Assembly (NCBI GenBank): GCA_003232915.1
Contig: QIKE01000055.1
Location: 1 to 32,652, forward strand
DNA from: Bacteroidota bacterium
GTDB lineage: Bacteria; Bacteroidota; Bacteroidia; Bacteroidales; F082
DNA length: 32,652 bases
Direction: 5' to 3'
Made by a program: the position numbers and the translations under genes. The stretch's first letter is position 1; every line of letters starts with the position of its first letter. Positions 1-9,609 of the stretch are shown in pieces. Under the pieces are notes generated by a model, which made no database searches, was not told the origin of the DNA, and saw only the letters and a list, made by a program, of their open reading frames with translations.

Positions 1-43
1 GCAACGTACAGGGTGTGTCGGTTTGCCGACATGGATGTTTCAT
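1..43 (+). repeat. Dispersed bipartite repeat, copy 1 (box 1 only partly conserved)
   Basis: GTGTGT (13-18), 11-nt spacer (19-29), CATGGATGTTTCAT (30-43). Same layout as the copies at 237-279 and 28925-28972. Confidence 0.5.
16..31. repeat. Short perfect hairpin TGTCGG-TTTG-CCGACA
   Basis: 6-bp inverted repeat read directly. It overlaps the spacer of dispersed-repeat copy 1. Confidence 0.5.
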
Positions 44-185
44 CTGTTTATAATTTTGCAACTAATAGATTATCTGCGTTTTGTTTTGTTATCATTTTTG
101 ACAAAAAAGACAAAAATCTCGCCAAAACGGTTGTGTATTTTTCTTATACCACAGGTTAAACCCATGGAATGGCAAAGACATTATT

Positions 186-204
186 CCACAGGGTGAACCT
201 GTGG
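186..204. repeat. Hairpin CCACAGG-gtgaa-CCTGTGG
   Basis: Perfect 7-bp inverted repeat. A degenerate relative (CCACAGGTTAAACCCATGG) lies at about 150-168. Confidence 0.55.
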
Positions 205-217
205 CTATTATTGTTTC

Positions 218-230
218 GCTCCTTCGGAGC
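218..230. repeat. Hairpin GCTCC-ttc-GGAGC
   Basis: Perfect 5-bp inverted repeat just downstream of uvrA. Confidence 0.5.
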
Positions 231-236
231 TTTTAT

Positions 237-279
237 AATCATTCCCTTGTGTGTTTTAAATTAATCATGGATGTTTCAT
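237..279 (+). repeat. Dispersed bipartite repeat, copy 2
   Basis: AATCATTCCCTTGTGTGT, 11 nt, CATGGATGTTTCAT. Overlaps the end of uvrA. Confidence 0.6.
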
Positions 280-3090
280 CTTTGGTTTCATCTCCATTTT
301 CAAATACTTTGCCGTAAAGCTCGAAGTGTTTTCGATGACCTCTTCGGGAGTACCACAACAAAGTATTTTGCCTCCTTTGTGTCCTCCTTCGGGACCAAGG
401 TCGATAATATGGTCGGCAACTTTTATCACTTCCATATTATGTTCTATAACGATGACGGTATTGCCGCGATCGATAAGTTTGCATAGTACTTCGAGTAATA
501 CTCGTACGTCTTCGAAATGGAGGCCGGTTGTTGGTTCGTCGAGAATATATAGAGTGTTGCCGGTATCTTTTTTCGAAAGTTCGGAGGCAAGTTTTATGCG
601 TTGTGCTTCGCCGCCCGAAATGGTGGTTGATGGTTGTCCGAGTTTAAGATATCCGAGTCCGACATTTTGCAGGGTTTTGAATTTTTGTATGATAGAAGGA
701 ATGTTTTCGAAAAAAGCAACTGCTTGATGAATAGTCATTTCAAGGACATCGTTTATTGATTTTCCTTTGTAGCGTAATTCAAGAGTTTCGCGATTGTATC
801 GTTTGCCGCCACACTCTTCGCACTCCACATAGACGTCGGGCAAAAAATTCATTTCTATAGTTTGTACTCCGGCGCCTTTGCAGGTTTCGCAACGTCCGCC
901 TTTTACGTTGAACGAAAAGCGGCCGGGCTGGTAGCCTCTTATTTTCGATTCGGGTAGTTGGCCGAACAACTTACGAATTTCGTCGAAGACTTTGGTATAA
1001 GTGGCTGGGTTTGAACGGGGGGTTCGTCCGATGGGAGACTGATCGATTTCAATAACCTTGTCAATATTTTTCAGTCCTTCGAGGCTTTTGTATGGCAACG
1101 GATTTTTTACCGATCGATAAAAGTGGTTACTAAGGATGGGATAAAGCGTTTCGTTAATAATAAATTTTCCCAAAGGAAATTCCACATCAATATTTTTCAG
1201 GTTGTTACCCGATGCTCCTTTAAGTATGAGTGATTTTTTTTTGCCTGTCCGGCGTTTTTCCGGAACGCGAATTTTTTTTTTACCGTTCAAATATTGAGCT
1301 GTCAGTGTATTGGTTTTTAGAATTTCTTCGGGAGTTCCAATGCCAACAATTTCGCCGCCATGTTGTCCTGCACCTGGTCCCACATCTACCACACAATCGG
1401 CTTCGAGTATGGTATCTTTGTCGTGCTCTACTACGATTACCGTATTGCCTATGTCGCGTAAATCTTTTAGCGAGCGAATCAATTTATGGTTGTCGCGCTG
1501 ATGAAGGCCAATACTGGGTTCGTCGAGGATGTAAAGGACGCCCGTTAAGCGCGAGCCGATTTGCGTGGCGAGCCTGATACGCTGCGATTCGCCCCCCGAA
1601 AGGGTTTTAGCGGGCCTGTTTAGGTTGACGTAATCAATTCCAACTTCAAGTAAAAAGTTAAGGCGGGTACGAATTTCGCGCAATACCTCCCGGGCAATGA
1701 GCAACTGTCTTTCCGACAGACGGTTTTCGAGTCCGGTAAACCATTGCTTTAGCTCTTGCAAGTCCATTGCGGTGAGTTGGGAAATGTTTTTTCCGTCAAT
1801 TTTAAAAAAAAGCGCTTCCTTTTTCAAACGGCTACCTTGACACAAGGGGCAAGTTTTTTTGTTCATAAAACTTTCGGCCCATTTTTTCGATGTTTTAGAG
1901 GCATTGTTGCGCTCGAAATTTGTGATATAGCTTATCAAGCCCTCAAAATGCAAATTATAAGTTGAGGTAATGCCGAGATATTCTTTTTTTACTTCAATAG
2001 TTTCGTCCGTGCCGTTTAAAATGGTTTGTATTGCTGCTTGAGGAATATTTTTCAGTGGAGTTTGCATAGTAAAGCCGTATTTCATAGCAATAGTCTCTAT
2101 CTGACTAAAAACCCAGTTGTTTTTGTATTCGCCCAAAGCGGCAATACCACCTTTGGCAATGCTTTTATTTTTGTCGGGAAACAATTTGTTTAAATCTACC
2201 TCGCTAATTTTTCCCAAGCCATTGCATTGCGGACAGTATCCGTAAGGTGAGTTGAACGAAAATAGATTAGGTTCGGGTTCGTCGTACGAAATACCTGTGG
2301 TGGGGCACATAAGTTTTCGACTAAAATGACTTATGACCTTAGCATTTACGTCGAGTATCATTATCTCCCCCTTTCCGTGTTTCATTCCCAACGAAAGTGA
2401 TTTTTTAAGTCGATCGGTAATTGTACTGTGTACGGGAAGGCGATCGATAACAATTTCGATGTCGTGAACTTTATAACGGTCAAGTTGAAGCCCAAACGAA
2501 ATCTCTCTAATTTCACCGTCAACACGAACCCGTAAAAATCCCTGTTGTCTGATGCGTTCGAAAAGTTTACGATAATGTCCTTTACGGGCACGAATTACCG
2601 GCGCAAGAATAACGACATTTTTACCCGAATACTTTTCCAAAATAATATTAACAATTTGTTTTTCGGTGTAGTGAACCATTTTTTCACCTGTATTGTACGA
2701 ATAGGCTTCGGAAGCACGGGCGTAAAGCAAGCGTAGAAAATCGTAAATTTCGGTGATGGTACCTACGGTAGAACGCGGATTGCGGCTTACCGATTTTTGT
2801 TCGATGGATATTACCGGACTCAGTCCATGAATTTGGTCGACATCGGGACGTTCGAGATGACCAATAAACTGCCGTGCATAAGCCGAAAAAGTCTCCATAT
2901 AGCGTCGTTGTCCTTCGGCGTATATCGTATCGAAAGCGAGCGACGATTTGCCGCTGCCGCTAATGCCCGTGATAACCACAAGCTTATCGCGTGGAATACT
3001 TACGTCTATGTTCTTTAAGTTATGAACACGAGCACCTTTTATCTCAAGATAACTTTGTTCATCGTTTATATTTTGTTGCTTTTCTTTCAA
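265..3090 (-). CDS. uvrA: Excinuclease ABC subunit A, lacking the second Walker A motif
   Basis: [41 protein letters not shown] and [16 protein letters not shown] are present, as are CxxC zinc modules. The second P-loop is absent: ...[25 protein letters not shown]... Confidence 0.95.
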   Translation of the reverse strand: MKEKQQNINDEQSYLEIKGARVHNLKNIDVSIPRDKLVVITGISGSGKSSLAFDTIYAEGQRRYMETFSAYARQFIGHLERPDVDQIHGLSPVISIEQKSVSRNPRSTVGTITEIYDFLRLLYARASEAYSYNTGEKMVHYTEKQIVNIILEKYSGKNVVILAPVIRARKGHYRKLFERIRQQGFLRVRVDGEIREISFGLQLDRYKVHDIEIVIDRLPVHSTITDRLKKSLSLGMKHGKGEIMILDVNAKVISHFSRKLMCPTTGISYDEPEPNLFSFNSPYGYCPQCNGLGKISEVDLNKLFPDKNKSIAKGGIAALGEYKNNWVFSQIETIAMKYGFTMQTPLKNIPQAAIQTILNGTDETIEVKKEYLGITSTYNLHFEGLISYITNFERNNASKTSKKWAESFMNKKTCPLCQGSRLKKEALFFKIDGKNISQLTAMDLQELKQWFTGLENRLSERQLLIAREVLREIRTRLNFLLEVGIDYVNLNRPAKTLSGGESQRIRLATQIGSRLTGVLYILDEPSIGLHQRDNHKLIRSLKDLRDIGNTVIVVEHDKDTILEADCVVDVGPGAGQHGGEIVGIGTPEEILKTNTLTAQYLNGKKKIRVPEKRRTGKKKSLILKGASGNNLKNIDVEFPLGKFIINETLYPILSNHFYRSVKNPLPYKSLEGLKNIDKVIEIDQSPIGRTPRSNPATYTKVFDEIRKLFGQLPESKIRGYQPGRFSFNVKGGRCETCKGAGVQTIEMNFLPDVYVECEECGGKRYNRETLELRYKGKSINDVLEMTIHQAVAFFENIPSIIQKFKTLQNVGLGYLKLGQPSTTISGGEAQRIKLASELSKKDTGNTLYILDEPTTGLHFEDVRVLLEVLCKLIDRGNTVIVIEHNMEVIKVADHIIDLGPEGGHKGGKILCCGTPEEVIENTSSFTAKYLKMEMKPKMKHP

Positions 3091-3211
3091 TGTTTTCGTT
3101 TTGTTTGCCGGTAGCTTATTTTTAATAGCTCATTGCTTTTTGTGCCGGCTTCGTCATTTTTTATTTTATCGGCTAAACAATACTTTATTCTTTTTTTGCG
3201 TTTTTTTGTTT

Positions 3212-3235
3212 CTGTTCCTGTTCCTGTTCCTGTTC
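3212..3235 (+). repeat. Hexanucleotide tandem repeat (CTGTTC)x4
   Basis: Four perfect consecutive copies in the intergenic region upstream of uvrA. Confidence 0.8.
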
Positions 3236-3288
3236 CTATTGCTCTTACATACTAAAGCGTCATAGAAAATCGTGCAAAATTAATTCTT

Positions 3289-4227
3289 CTAATTGAATTT
3301 TTCATCGGTTAAATTAAAAGGTGAATTGGGAATAGCAATACGATAGGCTTTTTTTCTGCTGTTTTTCAGATAGTTTGTGCGGAGCCAAGGATTAAAATAT
3401 TTTAGTAATTTGTAGCTAATATTTTGTTTGTGAGCATAATCGGCCCAATTTTTAATGCTGTTGTTTAGTTGAAGATAATGAACGGGTATGACAGGGTATT
3501 TTTCGTTTTCACTAATGTAGAAACCATAGTGCTTGGGATTTTCAAAAATAAGTTTAAATGCCAGCATACGGTATATATATCTTGAAGTTTCGTCCGAAAC
3601 AAGAAGATCGTAAAACGTATTGCACTTTTGTTTCTTCATTAATCTCAATATACCTTTTTTACCGGCATTGTACGAAGCCACTACAAGTGTCCAATTTCCA
3701 AATTTTTCGTATGATTTTTTCAAATACCGACAGGCTGCATTCGTTGCTTTTTGTACGTTGTAGCGCTCGTCTATTTGTTTATTTACTTCCAAACCGTATT
3801 CCTTTGCCGTTCCTTTTAGCAACTGCCAAAATCCTACAGCTCCGGCAGGAGAAACTTTGTTATCAAATCCGCTTTCGATAAGTGGCATATAACGAAAATC
3901 AATTGGGATACCCTCGTTTTGCAGGATGGTGTCGATCATCGGTAGCCAGCGATTGGCTTTTTTAATTAACTCTAGCGTTGAAGAGTGCCAATATGTGTTT
4001 ACCGAAAGTTCTCTGTCGAGGGCTTCGCGAACGTAAAAAATATCAAGCGGAACAGGCTCGCCGGCAAAGCTCAAAGTATCAGGAATTTTTAACGAAACAA
4101 TTTTGTAATACTGGGCATTGGTACCCGGCAAACTAATGTCTTTTTGCCGTTTTTGAAAAAATGCACCTGCTCCAACCAAAATTCCTACCGTAACTAACAA
4201 AAAGAAATAACCCAAAGTTTTATTCAT
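3289..4227 (-). CDS. Membrane-anchored lytic transglycosylase (SLT domain, MltD/Slt-like)
   Basis: N-terminal hydrophobic segment. LIESGFDNKVSPAGAVGFWQLLKGTAKEYGL and VASYNAGKKGI are SLT catalytic motifs. Confidence 0.88.
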   Translation of the reverse strand: MNKTLGYFFLLVTVGILVGAGAFFQKRQKDISLPGTNAQYYKIVSLKIPDTLSFAGEPVPLDIFYVREALDRELSVNTYWHSSTLELIKKANRWLPMIDTILQNEGIPIDFRYMPLIESGFDNKVSPAGAVGFWQLLKGTAKEYGLEVNKQIDERYNVQKATNAACRYLKKSYEKFGNWTLVVASYNAGKKGILRLMKKQKCNTFYDLLVSDETSRYIYRMLAFKLIFENPKHYGFYISENEKYPVIPVHYLQLNNSIKNWADYAHKQNISYKLLKYFNPWLRTNYLKNSRKKAYRIAIPNSPFNLTDEKFN

Positions 4228-4346
4228 AAAAAAATACTGACATTTAATGATTTTTTATTTGTATTGATTTTGCCGATAATGAAATTCAGTTTTTTGTATT
4301 TTCCACATCAAAAGTATCGTACGTTTATTGTTTTTATAAAGCCTTG

Positions 4347-4354
4347 CAAAAGTA
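4347..4354 (-). promoter_or_regulatory. Bacteroidetes -7 element (TACTTTTG) upstream of the lytic transglycosylase
   Basis: CAAAAGTA on + strand matches TAnnTTTG, about 120 nt upstream of the start codon. Confidence 0.4.
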
Positions 4355-4404
4355 TCTAAATTATACTTGTGAGGTAATATGATGCTAAATTAATGTTACG
4401 AGGT

Positions 4405-4438
4405 GCGTGAGGTAGCGGGGGCTTGCTACGTGAGACGC
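4405..4438. repeat. Imperfect inverted repeat GCGT-gag-GTAGC-gggggctt-GCTAC-gtgag-ACGC
   Basis: Two nested complementary stems read directly. Function unknown. Confidence 0.45.
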
Positions 4439-4564
4439 ATAGAAGGGGCTATTTCATTGTGGACTGCCTTTCCAACGATTTTCTATCTATATGGTTTTTC
4501 CTTCTACACATTAAAAGATTAAGCCAAAAATTCGTCGAATAATTTATTGCAAAGCATTCTTTGC

Positions 4565-4572
4565 TATTTTTG
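4565..4572 (+). promoter_or_regulatory. Bacteroidetes -7 element (TATTTTTG) for tRNA-Arg
   Basis: TAnnTTTG match 19 nt upstream of the mature tRNA 5' end. Confidence 0.55.
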
Positions 4573-4591
4573 CAGTCCGAAGAATAAAAAG

Positions 4592-4665
4592 GGTCCAGTA
4601 GCTCAGTTGGATAGAGCAGCAGCCTTCTAAGCTGCGGGTCGTGGGTTCGAATCCCGCCTGGATCA
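4592..4665 (+). tRNA. tRNA-Arg (anticodon TCT)
   Basis: Cloverleaf folded by eye: acceptor GGTCCAG/CTGGATC, anticodon stem-loop GCAGC-CTTCTAA-GCTGC, T arm GTGGG-TTCGAAT-CCCGC. CCA not encoded. Confidence 0.95.
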
Positions 4666-5076
4666 CTGATAAACGTAAGCCTTGCGGAATGAGTTTTGCT
4701 TGGCTTTCGCTGTTTCAAGATGGGGCTGTATATATTATGCATCATTCATATGGCCTTGTTTGGAGTTTTAGAGATTTTCGGGAAAATCAAAACCTAAATT
4801 ATAGAATGTTTTATAAAAAAGTACTTATTTTTGGCACTTTTATTCCAACTTGGAAAATCAAGATTAAATTTTAAAATCCTTTAAAAAGGTATATTTTAGA
4901 TATGAATTTGATTGAAATTCATAAACATTTTAATAGATGTGTTTTTGTTTGGTTAGGGTTGAAACCTAATGCAATTCAAAATCAATAGATTAGATTATTT
5001 ATAAAACGGATTTGTGCATCCTTATTTTTTTTTATAGACGTCATAGTTTTAGGAAATGTTTATCAGGTTTGGATTA

Positions 5077-8028
5077 TTATGGTATTTTGACATTTGCCGG
5101 TTTTTGAAGTGCATTGTAAAACAGCTCGTGGATATTAGTGCGAATGTCTTCGTCCATAATGATGCGGTTGTACATATCGGGATAAACGCGGTTGGAGAGG
5201 AATACATAAACTAAACCGTTTTTAGGGTCTGCCCAAGTATAGGTACCCGTAAAGCCTGAATGTCCGAAACTACTGTCCGACACACTTTTGCAGTTGGTCA
5301 TATGGTCAACGTAGCGAAGTAGAGGCTTGTCGAAACCCAGTCCTCGGCGATTGCTGTCGGCAACAAAATAACGTCTGTTGAACAGGTCGATTGTTTGACT
5401 TTCGAGTACTCTGTTACCGTTGTAGACGCCACCGTCCATTAGCATTTGCATCATAACCGCCACATCAAAAGCATTGCCGAAGAGGCCGGCGTGTCCCGAA
5501 ATGCCGCCAAGCATAGCTGCACCTTGATCGTGGACATCGCCAACAAGTTGTTGGCGACGGAAAACAGTGTCGTTTTGGGTGGGTGTAATTTCATCTGTTG
5601 GAAAATAATTTCGCGGTGTAAATACAAGCCTTCCAAGCCCGAGTGGGTGGTAAAAATTTTCGTAAACATATTGATCGAACGGCTTGTCAGTCATTTGTTC
5701 TATCATCAATTTGAATAAATAAAAACCCAAATCGCTGTAGAGGTATTTTTTTTTATCGCTTACCGGTGAGTCGATAATTTCTTGATAAATTTTATAGCTA
5801 TAATTTTTTCGGATGTACATATTCTCGGCTACACGTACGGGATATTTTTCAGAAATATGATTGCTGTAAATCGTGGAATCGGGGCCCGTGGGTGTAAGTG
5901 TTTCTTTATAAAAAGGTATCCAATTTTGTAATCCGGCCTGATGCGAAAGTATTGATTTGAAACTCAACAGCTCTTTGTTGCTGCCTTTGAGCGACAAAAG
6001 ATAATCGGAAAGATTGCCGTTTATATTAATTTTACCCTCTTCGGTCAACTTAATTAAAGCAGGTGTAGTAGCCATAATTTTGGTGAGAGAAGCCAAATCG
6101 TAAAGATCGGTAGCTCTTACAGGTATTTTTTTATAATAAGTATGATAGCCAAAACTTTTGTCATAAAAGATAACACCGTTTTTGGCTGCAAGGATCTGAC
6201 AACCCGGATATGCTCCTATCTCAATTCCTTTCAACGCTATGCTGTCAACGCTTTTCAGTATATTGGTATTGGCACCGACATCGGCGGGCGTTCCAAAACG
6301 TAATCTCGTTTTTCTTAAACTAATCCCATCACCTATCGAAAAAGAACCTATGCTTACCGGAAGTCTGGCATTGGTGCTGCGTTCACCGGCTATCACTTCG
6401 GCCGAGGCTTGTTGTGTTGCAATCTTATCCTGATACGAAACTACAATAGCGCTAAATGATTGCAGGTTTTTAAAATATCCGAGTGCATACGGACTGGCAA
6501 AAATGTTTAAAACTACATTGCTTTGCCTTGTCGCTTTTTCGGCAAATTCGACGTCTGCTGTGCTGATTCCAAAACGGCGTGATGCCGATATGTTGGTATT
6601 TATAAAGGCAATAACGGTTGTTTTGTAGTTGGGAAGTGATTGTAACACAATGTTTTTATCTTTTTCGGTAGCATTGTGTTTCAGATAAAAAACTTTTGTT
6701 TTAAACATTTTTGCCAATGTTTTTTCAAATTCACCATGTGCAGTATTTCCTACAATAACAATAGCAACGGTTCCCGTATCGGCAAGCGGAAGAGGCAATA
6801 TTTTATTTTGGTTGCTAAGTATAGTAATCGATCGGTTGAAAAGGTTGGCGATAAGTTCGGAATACACCTGTTTGTTCAGGTCGTTCAACAAATGGCTCGT
6901 ATCTATGGGTTGGCGTTGCCATGCCTCTGTTAAATATTTATATTTAAGGATTTTTTTACAACTTTTTTCAAGATGTCTGCGCGCTGCTTTACTACTTAAT
7001 ACTTTTGTTTTAATGCTTTCAATTGATGCAGGAATGTCTTCGGGAATGAGCAAAATGTCGTTACCGGCCAAAAAAGCCTGCAAAGCTACTTTGTCTTTTC
7101 CAATATAAAGAGTTACGCCTTTCATGTCAAGCGCATCGGTGATAATCAGACCTTTAAATTTCATTTTCCGTTTTAACAATTTGCTTACGATAGGGTAGGA
7201 GAGGGAAGCCGGAAAGTTTTTGCGCTTGTCCAAAGCCGGTATCGAAAGGTGCGCTACCATTACAGCCGAAACGGGTATGTCTTGTTTGAAAAGAAAACGG
7301 TAAGGATACAAAGCGATGTTGTGAATTTCTTTTTTTGAGGCATTTACAATCGGCAGTGTTTTGTGCGAATCTTGATAAGTATCGCCGTGGCCCGGAAAAT
7401 GTTTGGCACAGGCTACAATTCCTTCGTTCTGCATACCTTTTATGTATTGATAAGCTTTGTGGGCAACGGCCTTCGGGTTCTCCCCGAAAGAGCGCATTCC
7501 GATTATCGGATTTTTCGGGTTGCTGTTTACGTCCACTACCGGTGCAAAATTTATTTGGATACCCATTCGCCGGTATTGTTCGCCAATTTGTTTTCCCATC
7601 AAATAAAGCAAACTATCGCCCAATTGTGCGCCAAGTGTCATTTGTAGAGGGTATTTCAGCGTGTGTTTTAACCGCATACCCAATCCCCATTCGCCGTCCA
7701 TACTAATAAACAAAGGAGTTCTTGCAATCTTATTCCAACGGTTTGTTTGCAGTGCTTGTCCTATTGGGGTGCCTCCGAAAAAAGTAATTCCACCAATGTC
7801 GTATTTTTTTATGTAGTCGTTGATTTTAGAATCGTATGGCTTGTAAGGATTGTTAGCACGAACAAAAATCAATTGTCCGATACGTTGTTCAAGGTTAAGT
7901 GATTGATACACCGAATCTGCCCACCGGTCAGCAGCTTTTTTTCTGTTGATTTGCCCCTGTAATGTTGATGAAAACAATCCGAAATTTAGTGAAATAATAA
8001 GTAAAAAAAATCTAAACCTATACATCAT
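5077..8028 (-). CDS. Glycoside hydrolase family 3 (NagZ-like) fused to a C-terminal beta-lactamase/serine hydrolase domain
   Basis: AKHFPGHGDTYQDSHKTLP (GH3/NagZ motif) and IITDALDMKGV. C-terminal half has SLTK (SxxK), YSDLG and HSGFTG. Start trimmed from 8067 to the ATG at 8028, because a -7 element at 8041-8048 lies inside the longer ORF. Confidence 0.9.
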   Translation of the reverse strand: MMYRFRFFLLIISLNFGLFSSTLQGQINRKKAADRWADSVYQSLNLEQRIGQLIFVRANNPYKPYDSKINDYIKKYDIGGITFFGGTPIGQALQTNRWNKIARTPLFISMDGEWGLGMRLKHTLKYPLQMTLGAQLGDSLLYLMGKQIGEQYRRMGIQINFAPVVDVNSNPKNPIIGMRSFGENPKAVAHKAYQYIKGMQNEGIVACAKHFPGHGDTYQDSHKTLPIVNASKKEIHNIALYPYRFLFKQDIPVSAVMVAHLSIPALDKRKNFPASLSYPIVSKLLKRKMKFKGLIITDALDMKGVTLYIGKDKVALQAFLAGNDILLIPEDIPASIESIKTKVLSSKAARRHLEKSCKKILKYKYLTEAWQRQPIDTSHLLNDLNKQVYSELIANLFNRSITILSNQNKILPLPLADTGTVAIVIVGNTAHGEFEKTLAKMFKTKVFYLKHNATEKDKNIVLQSLPNYKTTVIAFINTNISASRRFGISTADVEFAEKATRQSNVVLNIFASPYALGYFKNLQSFSAIVVSYQDKIATQQASAEVIAGERSTNARLPVSIGSFSIGDGISLRKTRLRFGTPADVGANTNILKSVDSIALKGIEIGAYPGCQILAAKNGVIFYDKSFGYHTYYKKIPVRATDLYDLASLTKIMATTPALIKLTEEGKININGNLSDYLLSLKGSNKELLSFKSILSHQAGLQNWIPFYKETLTPTGPDSTIYSNHISEKYPVRVAENMYIRKNYSYKIYQEIIDSPVSDKKKYLYSDLGFYLFKLMIEQMTDKPFDQYVYENFYHPLGLGRLVFTPRNYFPTDEITPTQNDTVFRRQQLVGDVHDQGAAMLGGISGHAGLFGNAFDVAVMMQMLMDGGVYNGNRVLESQTIDLFNRRYFVADSNRRGLGFDKPLLRYVDHMTNCKSVSDSSFGHSGFTGTYTWADPKNGLVYVFLSNRVYPDMYNRIIMDEDIRTNIHELFYNALQKPANVKIP

Positions 8029-8040
8029 CCGTTTTTTGTA

Positions 8041-8048
8041 CAAAAGTA
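8041..8048 (-). promoter_or_regulatory. -7 promoter element TACTTTTG for the GH3 fusion gene
   Basis: CAAAAGTA on + strand matches TAnnTTTG, immediately upstream of the ATG at 8028. Confidence 0.5.
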
Positions 8049-8177
8049 TGTAATTTGTAAATGCCACATAATTTTAATTGAATTTTGCGGTTCTCTGCTT
8101 TTTGGTTAAATTAGGAAAGTGGCCGGAAATAAATTTGGGAGCAGACCGTTCAATACGAAACTTATTTTACATTAAAA

Positions 8178-9068
8178 ATGAATAATTTTAGATTAGAGGT
8201 TTTTATAAAAGTAGCCGAAAAACTTAGTTTTACCAAAGCAGCAAAAGAACTTTATATTACACAACCGGCTGTTACAAAACATATTAATGCGATTGAACTA
8301 AAGTTAAATAGTAAACTTTTTGAAAGAAAAGGAAACCGTATTGAACTTACAAAAGCGGGAATTATTCTTTTGGACTATGCAAAAAAAATCGACAATATTT
8401 ACGAGCAACTTCAATTTGAGTTAAGTGCATTACAACAGGAATATAAAGGTAAACTTAGGATTGGGGCAAGTACCACAATGACGCAATATGTTATGCCCAC
8501 ATTTATGGCAAGTTTTCATTCGAAGTTTAAAGATCTTACAATAAAAGTGATAAATGGAAATACCGAACAAATAGAGAATGCACTTAAACAAAACGAAATT
8601 GATTTGGGGATTATCGAAGGACATTCAAAACGTAGAGAATTTCATTATGTTGAATTTTTAAAAGATGAAATTGTGCTAGCTGTAAGAAGTTCGCACCGGT
8701 TATCTAAAAAAGGTGAGATCAGTATAAAAGAGCTGCAAACTTTACCGATAATTGTTAGAGAAGAGGGGTCGGGAACCTTAGAATTTATTGTGTATCACTT
8801 AAAAATGAACAATCTTACTCTAAACGATTTTAATGTCGAAATTCAGTTTGGAAGTACCGAAGGAATTAAAAATTACATTCTCCATTCCGATACTTTTGCT
8901 TTTTTGTCCATTCAAAGCATTGTCAACGAATTGCGTAGAAATGAATTAAGTATTATTGATGTTAAAAACTTGGAAATTAAACGATATTTCAACTTCATTT
9001 TTCCTGAAGGTCAACAAAATCCCATAGTAGATCTTTTCATACGTTATGTTCGGGGTTATAACTTTTAG
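8178..9068 (+). CDS. LysR-family transcriptional regulator (CysL/CbbR-like)
   Basis: N-terminal wHTH MNNFRLEVFIKVAEKLSFTKAAKELYITQPAVTKHINAIE, then a substrate-binding domain. Confidence 0.92.
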   Translation: MNNFRLEVFIKVAEKLSFTKAAKELYITQPAVTKHINAIELKLNSKLFERKGNRIELTKAGIILLDYAKKIDNIYEQLQFELSALQQEYKGKLRIGASTTMTQYVMPTFMASFHSKFKDLTIKVINGNTEQIENALKQNEIDLGIIEGHSKRREFHYVEFLKDEIVLAVRSSHRLSKKGEISIKELQTLPIIVREEGSGTLEFIVYHLKMNNLTLNDFNVEIQFGSTEGIKNYILHSDTFAFLSIQSIVNELRRNELSIIDVKNLEIKRYFNFIFPEGQQNPIVDLFIRYVRGYNF

Positions 9069-9229
9069 GTATTTACAGTGAGGATTTTTCATTTACATAG
9101 GTCTTTATTTTCCCTAATTTTACAATATAAACTACTAAACTTTTGAGTTTTGTAAACCGCCAAATATCAATAAAATAAAATTCAGAAAAGATAAAAATAT
9201 TATATAATCAGGTGTATATGTTTAAATTT

Positions 9230-9575
9230 GTGGTTGTTATTAACAAAGTTATGCAACATCACAAAAATACAAAAAAGCCGGAACAAATCGAAAAGATTTC
9301 GCAAAACAACAAAGAAATTTGCGACAACATTGGAAAGTAATGGGCACTTTTGATGTAAAGTCTGTGCATAAAACCTTTGACGCATTAAAACGAAACATTT
9401 ATTTCCACTTTATCTGAAGAACACTTATAACGAACAAAAAAAAGAAAGTGAAAAATTCGAACTTAAACCGCAAGAGTTCAAAAAGCAATTCATAAAGCAG
9501 AGCGAAAGAAATACATCCGGATACAAACGTATAAAAGAAACCTACAAAACCAAAATAGAAATAGCTAATTCTATG
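9230..9575 (+). pseudogene. Degenerate coding remnant of unknown origin
   Basis: Coding-like fragments interrupted by stops, e.g. MQHHKNTKKPEQIEKISQNNKEICDNIGK and NEQKKESEKFELKPQEFKKQFIKQSERNTSGYKRIKETYKTKIEIANSM. Confidence 0.3.
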
Positions 9576-9609
9576 ATAAAGAGAATAATAATGTTAAATA
9601 TTATTTTGA

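Noticed and set aside
271-3018. Multiple short plus-strand ORFs opposite uvrA
   Set aside because: Antisense shadow ORFs; no start signals or recognisable domains.
4449-4745. 98-aa minus-strand ORF containing DPGGIRTHDPQLRRLLLYPTELLD
   Set aside because: Known spurious translation of the antisense of a tRNA gene; the tRNA-Arg occupies 4592-4665.
4592-5076. Possible integrative element inserted at tRNA-Arg
   Set aside because: No integrase and no repeated tRNA 3' end found downstream in the window.
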